DNA of 64,000 nucleotides from Actinomadura cremea (GTDB lineage: Bacteria > Actinomycetota > Actinomycetes > Streptosporangiales > Streptosporangiaceae): positions 62,001 through 126,000 of the forward strand of contig NZ_BMRF01000023.1 of NCBI RefSeq assembly GCF_014648495.1. Reading direction: 5' to 3'. Below the pieces are notes generated by a model. That model had not been told where the DNA came from. It was given only the letters and a program-made list of their open reading frames with translations, and made no database searches. The position numbers and the translations under genes were made by a program. Shown here piece after piece: positions 9,071 through 17,657 of the stretch. How positions within the stretch are numbered: the first letter of the stretch is position 1; every line of letters begins with the position of its first letter.

Positions 9071-9330
9071 ACCACGACCCTATGCGCCCCGGCCCCAACT
9101 TCGTAGTCTCCGGATGGACAAGGTTCCCGGCACCCGCCCCGAACCACCCCCGGCACACCGAAGGCCCGCCGCGGCGACACGGCACCACACCGCACCACCA
9201 CGACGGGCCCACCGGCACCCACCGAAGCGCACCCAGGTCAAGCACCCTCCCGGGCACCCGAACTCCGGCCTCCGGAACCGAACCTCAGGCCGACTGCCCC
9301 CGCCTCACGACCCAGAGGCCCCGGCCGGAC

Positions 9331-10077
9331 TCAGTCCTCGTCAGACGACTCCGCACCATCCGAGTCCGCACCGCCCGACCCCTCGCCGGACCCCTCCGAC
9401 AGCAGCCCCTCGATCCGACGCGCCGTCAACCGCCGGAACAGCCGATGCTCCCGATTCCGGTCCAGCACCGCCACCTCCAGCGACGACGCCTCCAGATGAC
9501 GATCCGAATCCTGCGCCTCCAGCGCACGCACCGCCGTCCGCAACGCCTCCTCCAGCGAAGCCCCCTCGCGGAACCCGTCCTTCAGCGCCTGCGCCACCGC
9601 ATCCGCCTGACCGCCCATCGCCACGTACCCGTGCTCGTCGGCCACCGACCCGTCGAACGTCAACCGGTAGATCTGGTCCGTCTCCGCGTCCTCACCGACC
9701 TCCGCGACGACCAGTTCCACCTCGTACGGCTTGTTCGTCTCCGTGAAGATCGTCCCCAGCGACTGCGCGTACACGTTCGCCAGCCCCCGCGCCGTCACGT
9801 CACGACGGTCGTACTGGTACCCGTTGATGTCCGCGTACCGAACCCCGCCCAGCCGCAGGTTCTCGAACTCGTTGTACTTCCCCACCGCCGCGAACGCGAT
9901 CCGGTCATAGATCTCACTGATCTTGTGCAGAGCCCGCGACGGATTGTCCGCCACGAACAGGATGCCGTCGTCGTACTGCAGCACGACCACGCTGCGGCCA
10001 CGCGAAATACCCTTCCGCGCATAGTCCGCCTTGTCCTTCATCTGCTGTTCAGGCGACACATAGAACGGCATCGACAC
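9331..10077 (-). CDS. prcA: Proteasome subunit alpha PrcA
   Basis: PrcA forms the outer heptameric rings of the 20S core and its N-terminus gates the pore. The 248-residue product begins [23 protein letters not shown], the usual alpha-subunit start, and keeps [19 protein letters not shown]. As expected for alpha subunits there is no catalytic N-terminal Thr. The C-terminus is an acidic, Gly/Ser/Asp-rich tail of about 20 residues. GTG at 10077 is preferred over the ATG two codons in because GAAGGG lies 10 bases before it. It starts 15 bases after the prcB stop, so the two are one operon. Confidence 0.98.
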   Translation of the reverse strand: MSMPFYVSPEQQMKDKADYARKGISRGRSVVVLQYDDGILFVADNPSRALHKISEIYDRIAFAAVGKYNEFENLRLGGVRYADINGYQYDRRDVTARGLANVYAQSLGTIFTETNKPYEVELVVAEVGEDAETDQIYRLTFDGSVADEHGYVAMGGQADAVAQALKDGFREGASLEEALRTAVRALEAQDSDRHLEASSLEVAVLDRNREHRLFRRLTARRIEGLLSEGSGEGSGGADSDGAESSDED

Positions 10078-10092
10078 CGGTCTGGATCCCTT

Positions 10093-10938
10093 CTATCGCA
10101 GCGGGGCGGTCGGCCCGCCCGGCGAGTCGTAACGTCCCTCGACCACGGACCGCGCGAGCGCCCCCACCTCGTCCTCACCCAACCGGCGATACCCGTCCGA
10201 CGTCACCGACGCCACCACCGGAAAGATCCGCCGCGGCAGATCCGGACCACCCGTCGCCGAATCGTCGTCCGCCGCGTCGTACAACGCCTGCACGCACACC
10301 AGCGCCGCGTCCTCCCCCGACAGATCACGCCGGAACAGCTTCTTCAGCGCGCCCCGCGCGAACACCGAACCCGACCCGATCGAGTGGAAGTCACGCTCCT
10401 CGTACCGGCCGCCCGCCGGATCGTAGGAGAAGATCCGCCCCGCGTCCCGCTCCTCGTCGTACCCCGCGAACAGCGGCACCACCGCCAAGCCCTGCATGGC
10501 CATGCCCAGGTTCTGCCGCACCATCGTCGCCAGCCGGTTCGCCTTGCCCTCGACCGACAGCGTCCGGCCCTCGCGCTTCTCGTAATGCTCCAGCTCGACC
10601 TGGAACAACCGCATCATCTCAATGCCGATGCCCGCCGTCCCCGCGATCGCGATCGCCGAGAACTCGTCGGCCCGGAACACCTTCTCGATGTCGCGCTGCG
10701 CGATCACGTTGCCCGCGGTCGCCCGCCGGTCCCCCGCCATCACGACCCCGCCGGGAAAGCTCACCGCGACGATCGTCGTCCCGTGCGGGATCTCCGCCCC
10801 GACCGGCGACGCCGGCGGCGTCCGCCCACCGGGCAGCAGATCCGGCGAGTACGCCCCCAGGAACTCCGTGAACGACGACGTGTCCGGACTCGCGAACAAG
10901 CCCGGCAGACGCCCGGTGTGCGATTCGTGGGACGCCAC
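10093..10938 (-). CDS. prcB: Proteasome subunit beta PrcB, proprotein
   Basis: PrcB is the catalytic subunit. The GTG at 10936-10938 ([15 protein letters not shown]) follows a strong purine-rich ribosome site and gives 281 residues. Cleavage between G53 and T54 in [11 protein letters not shown] would release a 53-residue propeptide and expose the nucleophile Thr. The mature part keeps [11 protein letters not shown] and the catalytic-site surroundings ([20 protein letters not shown]). It is immediately upstream of prcA. The upstream start at 10977 was not used because it lacks a ribosome site and the extra residues are atypical. Confidence 0.97.
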   Translation of the reverse strand: MASHESHTGRLPGLFASPDTSSFTEFLGAYSPDLLPGGRTPPASPVGAEIPHGTTIVAVSFPGGVVMAGDRRATAGNVIAQRDIEKVFRADEFSAIAIAGTAGIGIEMMRLFQVELEHYEKREGRTLSVEGKANRLATMVRQNLGMAMQGLAVVPLFAGYDEERDAGRIFSYDPAGGRYEERDFHSIGSGSVFARGALKKLFRRDLSGEDAALVCVQALYDAADDDSATGGPDLPRRIFPVVASVTSDGYRRLGEDEVGALARSVVEGRYDSPGGPTAPLR

Positions 10939-11094
10939 GCGACTCCCTTCCCTCCACCATGGCACCGGCCCCCTCATAGATCACCGGCGCGGACGAGTAC
11001 GACCCTACTGTTCAACGCCCGTCCCTGCATGCCGCGCCCACCCCGCCGAGTCAGCCCACGGCGAACCCCCGACCCGGCGGGGCCCCGAGCAGCC

Positions 11095-12297
11095 CTACGA
11101 GCGAGCGGCGCGGCCGCGGGTCGCCGGCTGCGCGGTCGCCCCGCTCCGCGCGACGATCTCCCGCACGAGGACCTCGAGCGGCGTGAGGTCGCCGCTCGAG
11201 CGCGTCCGGAACGAGGGGTTGCCGCGGCGACGCTCGCCGTCCGCCACGCGGTGAGGCTCCCGGCCGTCCGGCGCGACCGCCGCGGGATCCACATCAGGGA
11301 GCGTGAACGACAGGCGGGTCGCACCATCGTTCAACTTCACGGTCTTGACCAACTCCCCCATCACGGAGTCGGCACCGCGCCGAAGTGACGTCGGGTCGTC
11401 TCCGAGCTGGCCCATGCCGGTGTTGCAACCGGTGCAGGCGATACCGCGCACGGCCCCGGTCGCGTGATCGTGGTCGATGTGCTCACCGGGACGATCGCTA
11501 CAGACCCCGCACAAGCCCACCTGTCGTTGGAGAAGCCAGTCGGCATCCGTTTCAGTGATGCCGTACCGGTGGTGCAGGTGGCCCACACGTGAGGTTCCGC
11601 CCAACGTCCCCCAGGCCACCCGGTTCAGGCCGCGCAACTCCACACGAGTGCGACTGCGGAGGACCGCCGCCCCGACCTCGTTCGCCAGCATGCGCGCCTG
11701 AGAACCGCGCAGTTCGAGGTAGTCGGCTGCGAGGAGCATGCGCTGAGGGTCGTCCTGGAACTGCCCGAGCGCGCCGTTGCATTTGAAGCACAGGATGTGG
11801 CGTACGACGCCCCTGGAGTGGTCGTGGTCGACGTGCTTGGCTTCGGCGCGCAGGCAGATGACGCAGACGCCGCCCTGGCGAGCGATCCTTTGCCGCACCT
11901 CGTCCTCGGTGACGCCGTAGCGGAGTTTGAGGAGGTAGTTACGGCTGCTGCCGTGGTTGCGCACTCGGTTCTCTCGTGAGATGCCATTGAAGCACGGACG
12001 GCAATAGGCGGCCCGCTCCGAGGCGTTCCCACGATTCCTCCGACCGAATTCGTCGACCGATTTGACCGTTTCGCACTTTGGACAGCACTTCATCCCGTCG
12101 GGAACTCTGCGACGTCTCTTGAACTCCCGCGCCTCCCTGCCGACACTCGCCTGCCTCTTGCGATACGCCGTTGCGTTCCGGAGAGCGAAGCAGTCCTTGC
12201 AGTACAGCGCCAGGCCGTCCGGGGACGCCTTACGCCTCCAGAACTCCGAAGCGAATTTGAGTTTGCCGCAGTTCTTGCATTCTTTTTCAACACTCAT
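11095..12297 (-). CDS. Double endonuclease VII (HNH-type) protein within the proteasome locus
   Basis: The 400-residue protein (start ATG 12297) has two Cys4 zinc-finger-like units (C7, C10, C33, C36 and C72, C75, C99, C102). Two recombination endonuclease VII-type modules follow. Module 1 has C145-x2-C148, VDHDH at 156-160, C170-x2-C173 then N. Module 2 has C263-x2-C266, IDHDH at 274-278, C288-x2-C291 then N. The C-terminal 110 residues are basic and not recognised. Such modules bind zinc and cut DNA, often at branches; activity here is inferred. It lies between pup and prcB. Codon use is less GC-rich than its neighbours, especially in the first 150 codons. An alternative ATG at 12324 adds nine residues; neither has a good ribosome site and both sit in a perfect inverted repeat. 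Confidence 0.88.
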   Translation of the reverse strand: MSVEKECKNCGKLKFASEFWRRKASPDGLALYCKDCFALRNATAYRKRQASVGREAREFKRRRRVPDGMKCCPKCETVKSVDEFGRRNRGNASERAAYCRPCFNGISRENRVRNHGSSRNYLLKLRYGVTEDEVRQRIARQGGVCVICLRAEAKHVDHDHSRGVVRHILCFKCNGALGQFQDDPQRMLLAADYLELRGSQARMLANEVGAAVLRSRTRVELRGLNRVAWGTLGGTSRVGHLHHRYGITETDADWLLQRQVGLCGVCSDRPGEHIDHDHATGAVRGIACTGCNTGMGQLGDDPTSLRRGADSVMGELVKTVKLNDGATRLSFTLPDVDPAAVAPDGREPHRVADGERRRGNPSFRTRSSGDLTPLEVLVREIVARSGATAQPATRGRAARS

Positions 12298-12328
12298 GGG
12301 CGAGACTTTAGCAGTCTCGCCCATGAGT
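12292..12328. repeat. Perfect 16-bp inverted repeat spanning the endonuclease VII start
   Basis: The arms at 12292-12307 and 12313-12328 are perfect reverse complements (minus strand ACTCATGGGCGAGACT) around a five-base loop. Each arm contains an ATG in the same frame as the endonuclease VII gene, at 12297 and 12324. In RNA the stem would hide the start codon. There is no T-run after it on either strand, so a simple Rho-independent terminator is not indicated; an operator or a translational switch is possible. Confidence 0.9.
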
Positions 12329-12344
12329 CGATGACACTTTCGAA

Positions 12345-12366
12345 CTTTCGACCTTCAAGTCGAAAG
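12345..12366. repeat. 8-bp inverted repeat between pup and the endonuclease gene
   Basis: CTTTCGAC at 12345-12352 pairs with GTCGAAAG at 12359-12366 around a six-base loop. It is the middle one of three inverted repeats in the 105-base spacer after pup. Confidence 0.75.
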
Positions 12367-12381
12367 CCATTCCTATTTATT

Positions 12382-12397
12382 GTCGGACATGTCCGAC
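12382..12397. repeat. 16-bp perfect palindrome just after the pup stop
   Basis: GTCGGACATGTCCGAC is self-complementary and lies five bases after the pup stop codon on the minus strand. It is followed there by an AT-rich stretch (AATAAATAGG). It may protect the 3' end of the pup message, help termination, or bind a dimeric regulator. Confidence 0.8.
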
Positions 12398-12402
12398 TTT
12401 TC

Positions 12403-12612
12403 CTACTGTCCGCCCTTTTGTACGAAACCGCGGACAAATTCCTCCGCATTTTCCTCGAGGACTTCGTCGATTTCGTCGAGGATATTGTCGACGTCGTCGG
12501 TCAGTTCCTCGTGGCGCTCTTGGACGTCTTCGCCGGTCGTGGCCTCGGTCTCCTCGACCTCGTCCGTGCGCCGCGTGGTCTGCTTCTGACCGCCGGTGTC
12601 CTTTGTGGCCAT
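12403..12612 (-). CDS. pup: Prokaryotic ubiquitin-like protein Pup
   Basis: Pup is the small disordered tag that marks proteins for the proteasome. The 69-residue product starts at the ATG 12610-12612, six bases after a GGAGG; the GTG one codon earlier is too close to that site. The N-terminal half is Lys/Thr/Gln/Glu-rich. The C-terminal half (LTDDVDNILDEIDEVLEENA) is the coiled-coil segment that binds Arc/Mpa. The protein ends KGGQ, so the terminal Gln must be deamidated by Dop before ligation. It is separated from dop by 290 bases containing a strong hairpin, so it probably has its own promoter. Confidence 0.98.
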   Translation of the reverse strand: MATKDTGGQKQTTRRTDEVEETEATTGEDVQERHEELTDDVDNILDEIDEVLEENAEEFVRGFVQKGGQ

Positions 12613-12833
12613 CACGTACCTCCGCTCCTGCCGTTGCCTTCGACCTTATCCCCGATCTTCGGCGACGAGTGGATCTTGCGGTCCGTTTCGTCCGCCTCGG
12701 CGGGGGGCTTCGGGCATGCTCGGGTTATCGCCGGTCCGTAGACCAATGAAACGGGCATACCGGTCTCGATACGGAGACGTCGATCGTTTGCCCTGGTCAA
12801 CCCGACTATATGGATGGAGACATCACCCAGCAC

Positions 12834-12868
12834 CCCGGGGTCGGCGGCGTTGCGCCGCCGACCCCGGG
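12834..12868 (-). terminator. GC-rich 16-bp stem-loop downstream of dop
   Basis: Arms at 12834-12849 and 12853-12868 are perfectly complementary with a three-base loop. The stem is 36 bases past the dop stop on the minus strand and lacks a T-run, as many actinobacterial terminators do. The remaining 220 bases to pup hold no supported gene; a TTGACC at 12795-12800 (minus strand) is a weak -35 candidate for pup. Confidence 0.7.
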
Positions 12869-12903
12869 TCCGTGCTGGTCAGAGCCGCCAGGCGGCCCTC
12901 AGG

Positions 12904-14421
12904 TCAGTCCTGGCCGGTGAGGGTGGCCACGAGGGCCTCCGCGGTGCGGCAGCGGTCCAGGAGAGCGCCCACGTGCTCCTTGGTGCCGCGGAGGGGCTCC
13001 AGGGTGGGGACGCGCTGGAGGGACTCGCGGCCGGGGACGTCGAAGATGACGGAGTCCCAGGAGGCGGCGGCGACGTTGTCGGCGTACTGGCGCAGGCAGC
13101 GGCCGCGGAAGTACGCGCGGGTGTCCTCGGGCGGGTCGTCGATGGCGGACTCGACCTGGGCCTCGGTGATGAGGCGTTCGACGCGGCCGCGGTCGACGAG
13201 GCGGTTGTAGAGGCCCTTGTCGGGACGGACGTCGGCGTACTGCAGGTCGACGAGGTGCAGGCGGGAGTGGGACCAGTCGATGTCGTCGCGGCTGCGGTAG
13301 CCCTCGAGGAGGGCGAGCTTGGCGACCCAGTCGAGCTCGCGGGAGAGCTGCATGGGGTCGTCGCCGAGGCGGTGCAGGACCGACTCCCAGCGGTCGAGGA
13401 CGTCCTTGGTCATGTCGTCGACGTCGGCGCCGAAGCGGTCCTCGACGTACTTGCGGGACTGCTCGAGGTACTCCATCTGGAGTTGGACGGCGGTCATCTT
13501 GCGGCCGTCGCGGAGGGTGAGCAGGTGCTTGCAGGAGGGGTCGTGGGAGACGGCGCGGAGTGAGGCGACGGGCATGTCGACCGAGAGGTCGGTGGTGAGG
13601 AAGCCGTCCTCGATCATGGCGAGGACGAGGGAGGTGGTGCCGAGCTTGAGGTAGGTGGAGAGTTCGGCGAGGTTGGCGTCGCCGATGATGACGTGGAGGC
13701 GCCGGTACTTCTCGGGGTCGGCGTGGGGTTCGTCGCGGGTGTTGATGATGGGGCGTTTGAGGGTGGTCTCGAGACCCACTTCGACTTCGAAGAAGTCGGC
13801 GCGCTGGCTGATCTGGAAGCCGTCGCCGCGGCCGTCGACGCCGATGCCGACGCGGCCGGCGCCGCAGATGACCTGGCGGGAGACGAAGAAGGGGGTGAGG
13901 TGGCGGACGATGTCGGCGAAGGGGGTCTCGCGGCGCATGAGGTAGTTCTCATGGCAGCCGTAGGAGGCGCCCTTGTTGTCGGTGTTGTTCTTGTAGAGCT
14001 GGATGGGGCTGGTGCCGGGGACCATGGCGGCGCGTTGGGCGGCGTCGGCCATGACGCGTTCTCCGGCCTTGTCCCAGATGACGGCGTCGAGGGGGTTGGT
14101 GCATTCGGGTGCGGAGTATTCGGGGTGGGCGTGGTCGACGTAGAGCCGGGCGCCGTTGGTGAGGATGATGTTGGCGAGGCCGAGGTCCTCGTCGGTGAGC
14201 TGGGTGGGGTCGGCGACCTCGCGGGCGAGGTCGAAGCCGCGGGCGTCGCGGAGGGGGTTCTCCTCTTCGAAGTCCCAGCGGGCTCGGCGGGCGCGTGCCG
14301 CCGATGCCGCGAGGTAGGCGTTGACGACCTGGGAGGAGGTCACCATCGCGTTGGCCCCTGGCTGGCCCGGTACGGAGATGCCGTACTCGGTCTCGATGCC
14401 CATCACCCGCCGAACAGTCAT
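12904..14421 (-). CDS. dop: Pup deamidase/depupylase Dop
   Basis: Dop converts the C-terminal Gln of Pup to Glu and can also remove Pup from substrates. The 505-residue protein is a PafA paralogue, starting [20 protein letters not shown]. It carries the Dop-specific insertion near residues 40-70 ([20 protein letters not shown]), which PafA lacks. The catalytic Asp is D96 in [14 protein letters not shown]. Shared segments [20 protein letters not shown] and [19 protein letters not shown] are intact. It lies between arc and pup on the same strand, with hairpins on both sides, which suggests a separate transcription unit. Confidence 0.98.
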   Translation of the reverse strand: MTVRRVMGIETEYGISVPGQPGANAMVTSSQVVNAYLAASAARARRARWDFEEENPLRDARGFDLAREVADPTQLTDEDLGLANIILTNGARLYVDHAHPEYSAPECTNPLDAVIWDKAGERVMADAAQRAAMVPGTSPIQLYKNNTDNKGASYGCHENYLMRRETPFADIVRHLTPFFVSRQVICGAGRVGIGVDGRGDGFQISQRADFFEVEVGLETTLKRPIINTRDEPHADPEKYRRLHVIIGDANLAELSTYLKLGTTSLVLAMIEDGFLTTDLSVDMPVASLRAVSHDPSCKHLLTLRDGRKMTAVQLQMEYLEQSRKYVEDRFGADVDDMTKDVLDRWESVLHRLGDDPMQLSRELDWVAKLALLEGYRSRDDIDWSHSRLHLVDLQYADVRPDKGLYNRLVDRGRVERLITEAQVESAIDDPPEDTRAYFRGRCLRQYADNVAAASWDSVIFDVPGRESLQRVPTLEPLRGTKEHVGALLDRCRTAEALVATLTGQD

Positions 14422-14520
14422 ATTGTCGAGCCTATCGGGGCCGTGAGGGTGGAGCCACGGGGGCGGTGTGTCGTGGCGGGTTCGTCGTGGTGCCGGTGGG
14501 GTCGCTTGGTCGTGACGTGG

Positions 14521-14553
14521 CCGCGGCGGCCCCCTGGTCGGGGGCCGCCGCGG
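14521..14553 (-). terminator. 14-bp perfect stem-loop downstream of arc
   Basis: CCGCGGCGGCCCCC at 14521-14534 pairs with 14540-14553 around a TGGTC loop. It lies 22 bases beyond the arc stop codon on the minus strand and before dop. There is no T-run. Confidence 0.7.
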
Positions 14554-14574
14554 GTGTGGTCGCGGTGGTGCCGG

Positions 14575-16338
14575 TCAGAGGTACTGGCCGGTGTTGGCGA
14601 CGGTGTCGATGGAGCGTCCGGCTTCTGCGCCCTTGGTTCCGGAGACGAGGGTGCGGATGTAGACGATCCGTTCGCCCTTCTTGCCGGAGATGCGGGCCCA
14701 GTCGTCGGGGTTGGTGGTGTTGGGCAGGTCTTCGTTCTCGCTGAACTCGTCGACGCAGGCGGCGAGCAGGTGGGTGACCCGCATGCCTTTTTGCCCGGTG
14801 TCGAGGAATTGTTTGATGGCCATTTTCTTGGCGCGGTCGACGATGTTCTGGATCATGGCACCGGAGTTGAAGTCCTTGAAGTAGAGGACTTCCTTGTCAC
14901 CGTTGGCGTAGGTGACTTCGAGGAAGCGGTTCTCCTCGGTTTCGGTGTACATGCGTTCGACGGTGCGCTGGATCATGGCGTCGACGGTGGCCTCTTCGGA
15001 GCCGTCGTGCTCCTTGAGGTCGTCGGGGTGGAGCGGAAGGCCGGTGAGGATGTACTTGGAGAAGATGTCCTTGGCGGCTTCGGCGTCGGGACGCTCGATC
15101 TTGATCTTGACGTCGAGTCGTCCGGGGCGCAGGATCGCGGGGTCGATCATGTCCTCGCGGTTGGACGCGCCGATGACGATGACGTTCTCGAGGCCTTCGA
15201 CCCCGTCGATCTCGCTGAGCAGCTGCGGGACGATGGTGTTCTCGACGTCCGAGGAGACTCCGGAGCCGCGGGTGCGGAAGATGGAGTCCATCTCGTCGAA
15301 GAACACGATGACGGGGGTGCCGGCGGAGGCCTTCTCGCGGGCTCGTTGGAAGACGAGGCGGATGTGGCGCTCGGTTTCGCCGACGTACTTGTTGAGGAGT
15401 TCGGGCCCCTTGATGTTGAGGAAGAAGCTCTTGCCCTCCTTGCCGGTCTTCTCGGCGACCTGTTTGGCGAGGGAGTTGGCGACGGCCTTGGCGATGAGGG
15501 TCTTGCCGCATCCGGGGGGCCCGTAGAGGAGGACTCCCTTGGGGGGCCGGAGCTGGTGCTCGCGGAACAGGTCGGCGTGCAGGTAGGGCAGTTCGACGGC
15601 GTCGCGGATCAGTTCGATCTGGCCGCCGAGGCCGCCGATCTCGTTGTAGGAGATGTCGGGGACCTCTTCGAGGACGAGTTCTTCGACCTCTGCCTTGTGG
15701 ATCTTCTCGTAGGCGTATCCGGAGCGGGACTCGAGCATGAGCGAGTCGCCGGCGCGGAGCGGGACGCCGCGGAGTGGTTCGGCGAGTTTGATGACGCGTT
15801 CCTCGTCGGCGTGCGCGATGACGAGGGCGCGTTCTCCGTCGTCGAAGAGTTCCTTGAGCATGACGACTTCGCCCTGCTCTTCGAAGTCGAGGGCTTCGAC
15901 GACGTTGAGGGCCTCGTTGAGCATGACCTCTTGGCCGCGTTGGAGGTCTTCGACGTCAACGGCGGGGCTGACGTTGACGCGTAGTTTGCGTCCGCCGGTG
16001 AAGATGTCGACCGTTCCATCGTCGCGGGCTTCGAGGAAGACCCCGAATCCGGAGGGTGGTTGTGCGAGCCTGTCAACCTCCTCCTTGAGCGCCACGATCT
16101 GTTCGCGAGCCTCTTTGAGGGTCGCTACGAGACGCTCGTTCTGACCGGTTACCGCGGCCAGGTTGGCCTGTGCCTCATGGAGACGTTCTTCCAGCACGCG
16201 TGCTTGGCGCGGGGATTCCGCGAGCTTGCGGCGCAGCACGGTGATCTCCTCCTCCAGGAAGGAGATCTGCGTTTGGAGGTCCTGAACCTCCTTGTCGTGC
16301 TGCGCTCTGCGCGCCCCAGCATCATCACGAGCGGCCAC
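14575..16338 (-). CDS. arc: Proteasome-activating AAA ATPase Arc/Mpa
   Basis: This hexameric ATPase recognises Pup and threads tagged proteins into the 20S core. The 587-residue protein has an N-terminal coiled coil (about 1-94) that captures Pup, an OB-fold region (about 95-220) and an AAA module. The AAA module has Walker A GPPGCGKT at 273-280, Walker B IVFFDEMD at 344-351, and an arginine-finger region near the conserved RPGRLDVKI. It ends GQYL, the C-terminal tail that docks into PrcA pockets. The GTG start at 16338 follows GGAGGTG. It heads the proteasome locus and is separated from trmI by 250 bases without a supported gene. Confidence 0.98.
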   Translation of the reverse strand: MAARDDAGARRAQHDKEVQDLQTQISFLEEEITVLRRKLAESPRQARVLEERLHEAQANLAAVTGQNERLVATLKEAREQIVALKEEVDRLAQPPSGFGVFLEARDDGTVDIFTGGRKLRVNVSPAVDVEDLQRGQEVMLNEALNVVEALDFEEQGEVVMLKELFDDGERALVIAHADEERVIKLAEPLRGVPLRAGDSLMLESRSGYAYEKIHKAEVEELVLEEVPDISYNEIGGLGGQIELIRDAVELPYLHADLFREHQLRPPKGVLLYGPPGCGKTLIAKAVANSLAKQVAEKTGKEGKSFFLNIKGPELLNKYVGETERHIRLVFQRAREKASAGTPVIVFFDEMDSIFRTRGSGVSSDVENTIVPQLLSEIDGVEGLENVIVIGASNREDMIDPAILRPGRLDVKIKIERPDAEAAKDIFSKYILTGLPLHPDDLKEHDGSEEATVDAMIQRTVERMYTETEENRFLEVTYANGDKEVLYFKDFNSGAMIQNIVDRAKKMAIKQFLDTGQKGMRVTHLLAACVDEFSENEDLPNTTNPDDWARISGKKGERIVYIRTLVSGTKGAEAGRSIDTVANTGQYL

Positions 16339-16590
16339 GCCCCGTCACCTCCTCACGAAGAGAGCCGACGACCTACTGAGACCCTACCTATCTGGAGGGC
16401 TTCCGTAACCTGCCCATTCGGTCTTCGTGTCGTGCGGGTGGTTTTCCGGGGGCGTGCGGGGGTGGCCCGGGGGGCGGGTCTGTGGGGGTGGGACCTGGGG
16501 TTTTGTGGTGTTGGGGGTGGTTGCTGGGGCGCGGTTCGGCGGTTTCGGTGTGTTGTGGTGCGACACGCCGGTGGAGCGCCGGGATGTGAT

Positions 16591-17571
16591 CTATGCCTCG
16601 GTGGCGGGGCCGGGCGTGGCGTCCGGCGGGGTGGGGTCGCCGGTGGGGGTGTCGGTTCCGTCGCCGTCGGCGGCGGTGGTGTCGGGGGCGGGGTGGGCGC
16701 CCTTGGCGGGGCGGCGCCGGCGGGCGGGCGGGGTGACGCCGTCGGCGAGGCGGCGGGCGGTGACGAGGAAGCCGGTGTGTCCGACCATGCGGTGGTCGGG
16801 GCGGACGGCGAGGCCGTCGACGTGCCAGGAGCGCAGGAGGGTCTCGAAGGCGTAGGGCTCGGCGAAGTTGCCGTGGGCGCGGAGGTCTTCGACGATGCGG
16901 GACATCTGGGTGGTGGTGGCGACGTAGGCGCAGACCATTCCGCCGGGGATGAGGGCCTTGGCGACGGCGTCGATGCATTCCCAGGGGGCGAGCATGTCGA
17001 GGACGGCGCGGTCGATCTCGGTTTCGGCGAGGTCGTGTTCGAGGGAGCCGACGGTGAGGCGCCAGGCGGGGTGGGGGCCGCCGAAGAAGCGTTCGACGTT
17101 GCCGCGGGCGATGTCGGCGAAGTCGGGGCGGCGTTCGTAGGAGGAGAGGTGTCCGTGTTCGCCGACGGCGCGCAGGAGGAAGCAGCTGAGGGCGCCGGAT
17201 CCGGCGCCGGCCTCGATGACGCGGGCGCCGGGGAAGATGTCGGCCTGGGCGACGATCTGGGCGGCGTCCTTGGGGTAGACGACGGCGGCGCCGCGGGGCA
17301 TGCGGAGGGTGTGGTCGGTGAGGAGGGGGCGGAAGGCGAGGTAGTCGATGCCGCCGGTGGAGCGGAAGACGGAGCCTTCGGGGCTGCCGATGATGGTGTC
17401 GTGGGGGATGGCGCCCTTGTGGGAGTGGTATTCCTTGCCGGTTTGGAGGGTGATGGTGTTGATGCGGCCCTTGGGGTCGGTGAGCTGAACCTGGTCTCCG
17501 GGACGGAAGGGGCCGTGGGGGATGCGGCCGGTGGTGGTGCGGGGTCCGTCGTTGGACTGGGGTTCGCTCAT
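16591..17571 (-). CDS. trmI: tRNA (adenine-N1)-methyltransferase TrmI
   Basis: TrmI makes m1A58 in the T-loop of tRNAs using S-adenosylmethionine, which stabilises tRNA. The 326-residue protein has the N-terminal TrmI domain (FRPGDQVQLTDPKGRINTIT) and then a Rossmann methyltransferase with motif I VIEAGAGSGALSCFLL. The family segments GKEYHSHKGAIPHD and YPKDAAQIVAQADIFPGARV are present. The C-terminal 50 residues are a Pro/Thr-rich tail. ATG at 17571 is preferred to the TTG three codons earlier. The same gene lies next to mpa/arc in mycobacteria, so the neighbourhood is conserved. Confidence 0.95.
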   Translation of the reverse strand: MSEPQSNDGPRTTTGRIPHGPFRPGDQVQLTDPKGRINTITLQTGKEYHSHKGAIPHDTIIGSPEGSVFRSTGGIDYLAFRPLLTDHTLRMPRGAAVVYPKDAAQIVAQADIFPGARVIEAGAGSGALSCFLLRAVGEHGHLSSYERRPDFADIARGNVERFFGGPHPAWRLTVGSLEHDLAETEIDRAVLDMLAPWECIDAVAKALIPGGMVCAYVATTTQMSRIVEDLRAHGNFAEPYAFETLLRSWHVDGLAVRPDHRMVGHTGFLVTARRLADGVTPPARRRRPAKGAHPAPDTTAADGDGTDTPTGDPTPPDATPGPATEA

Positions 17572-17657
17572 GGGCGTCAAGGCTAGCGCCGGGTGGGGGC
17601 GGTTCGGTCCGTCCTGGTGGGGTGGTGAGGGGCGGTGCCGGGGGCTGCGGGGGCGGG

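Noticed and set aside
12612-12833. Minus-strand ORF of 73 codons between dop and pup
   Set aside because: No family, overlaps the start of pup and the hairpin region, and codon use is unlike the neighbours.
13693-15984. 763-codon plus-strand ORF opposite dop and arc
   Set aside because: It spans two well-defined genes in antisense and shows only Val/Gly/Glu-rich low complexity.
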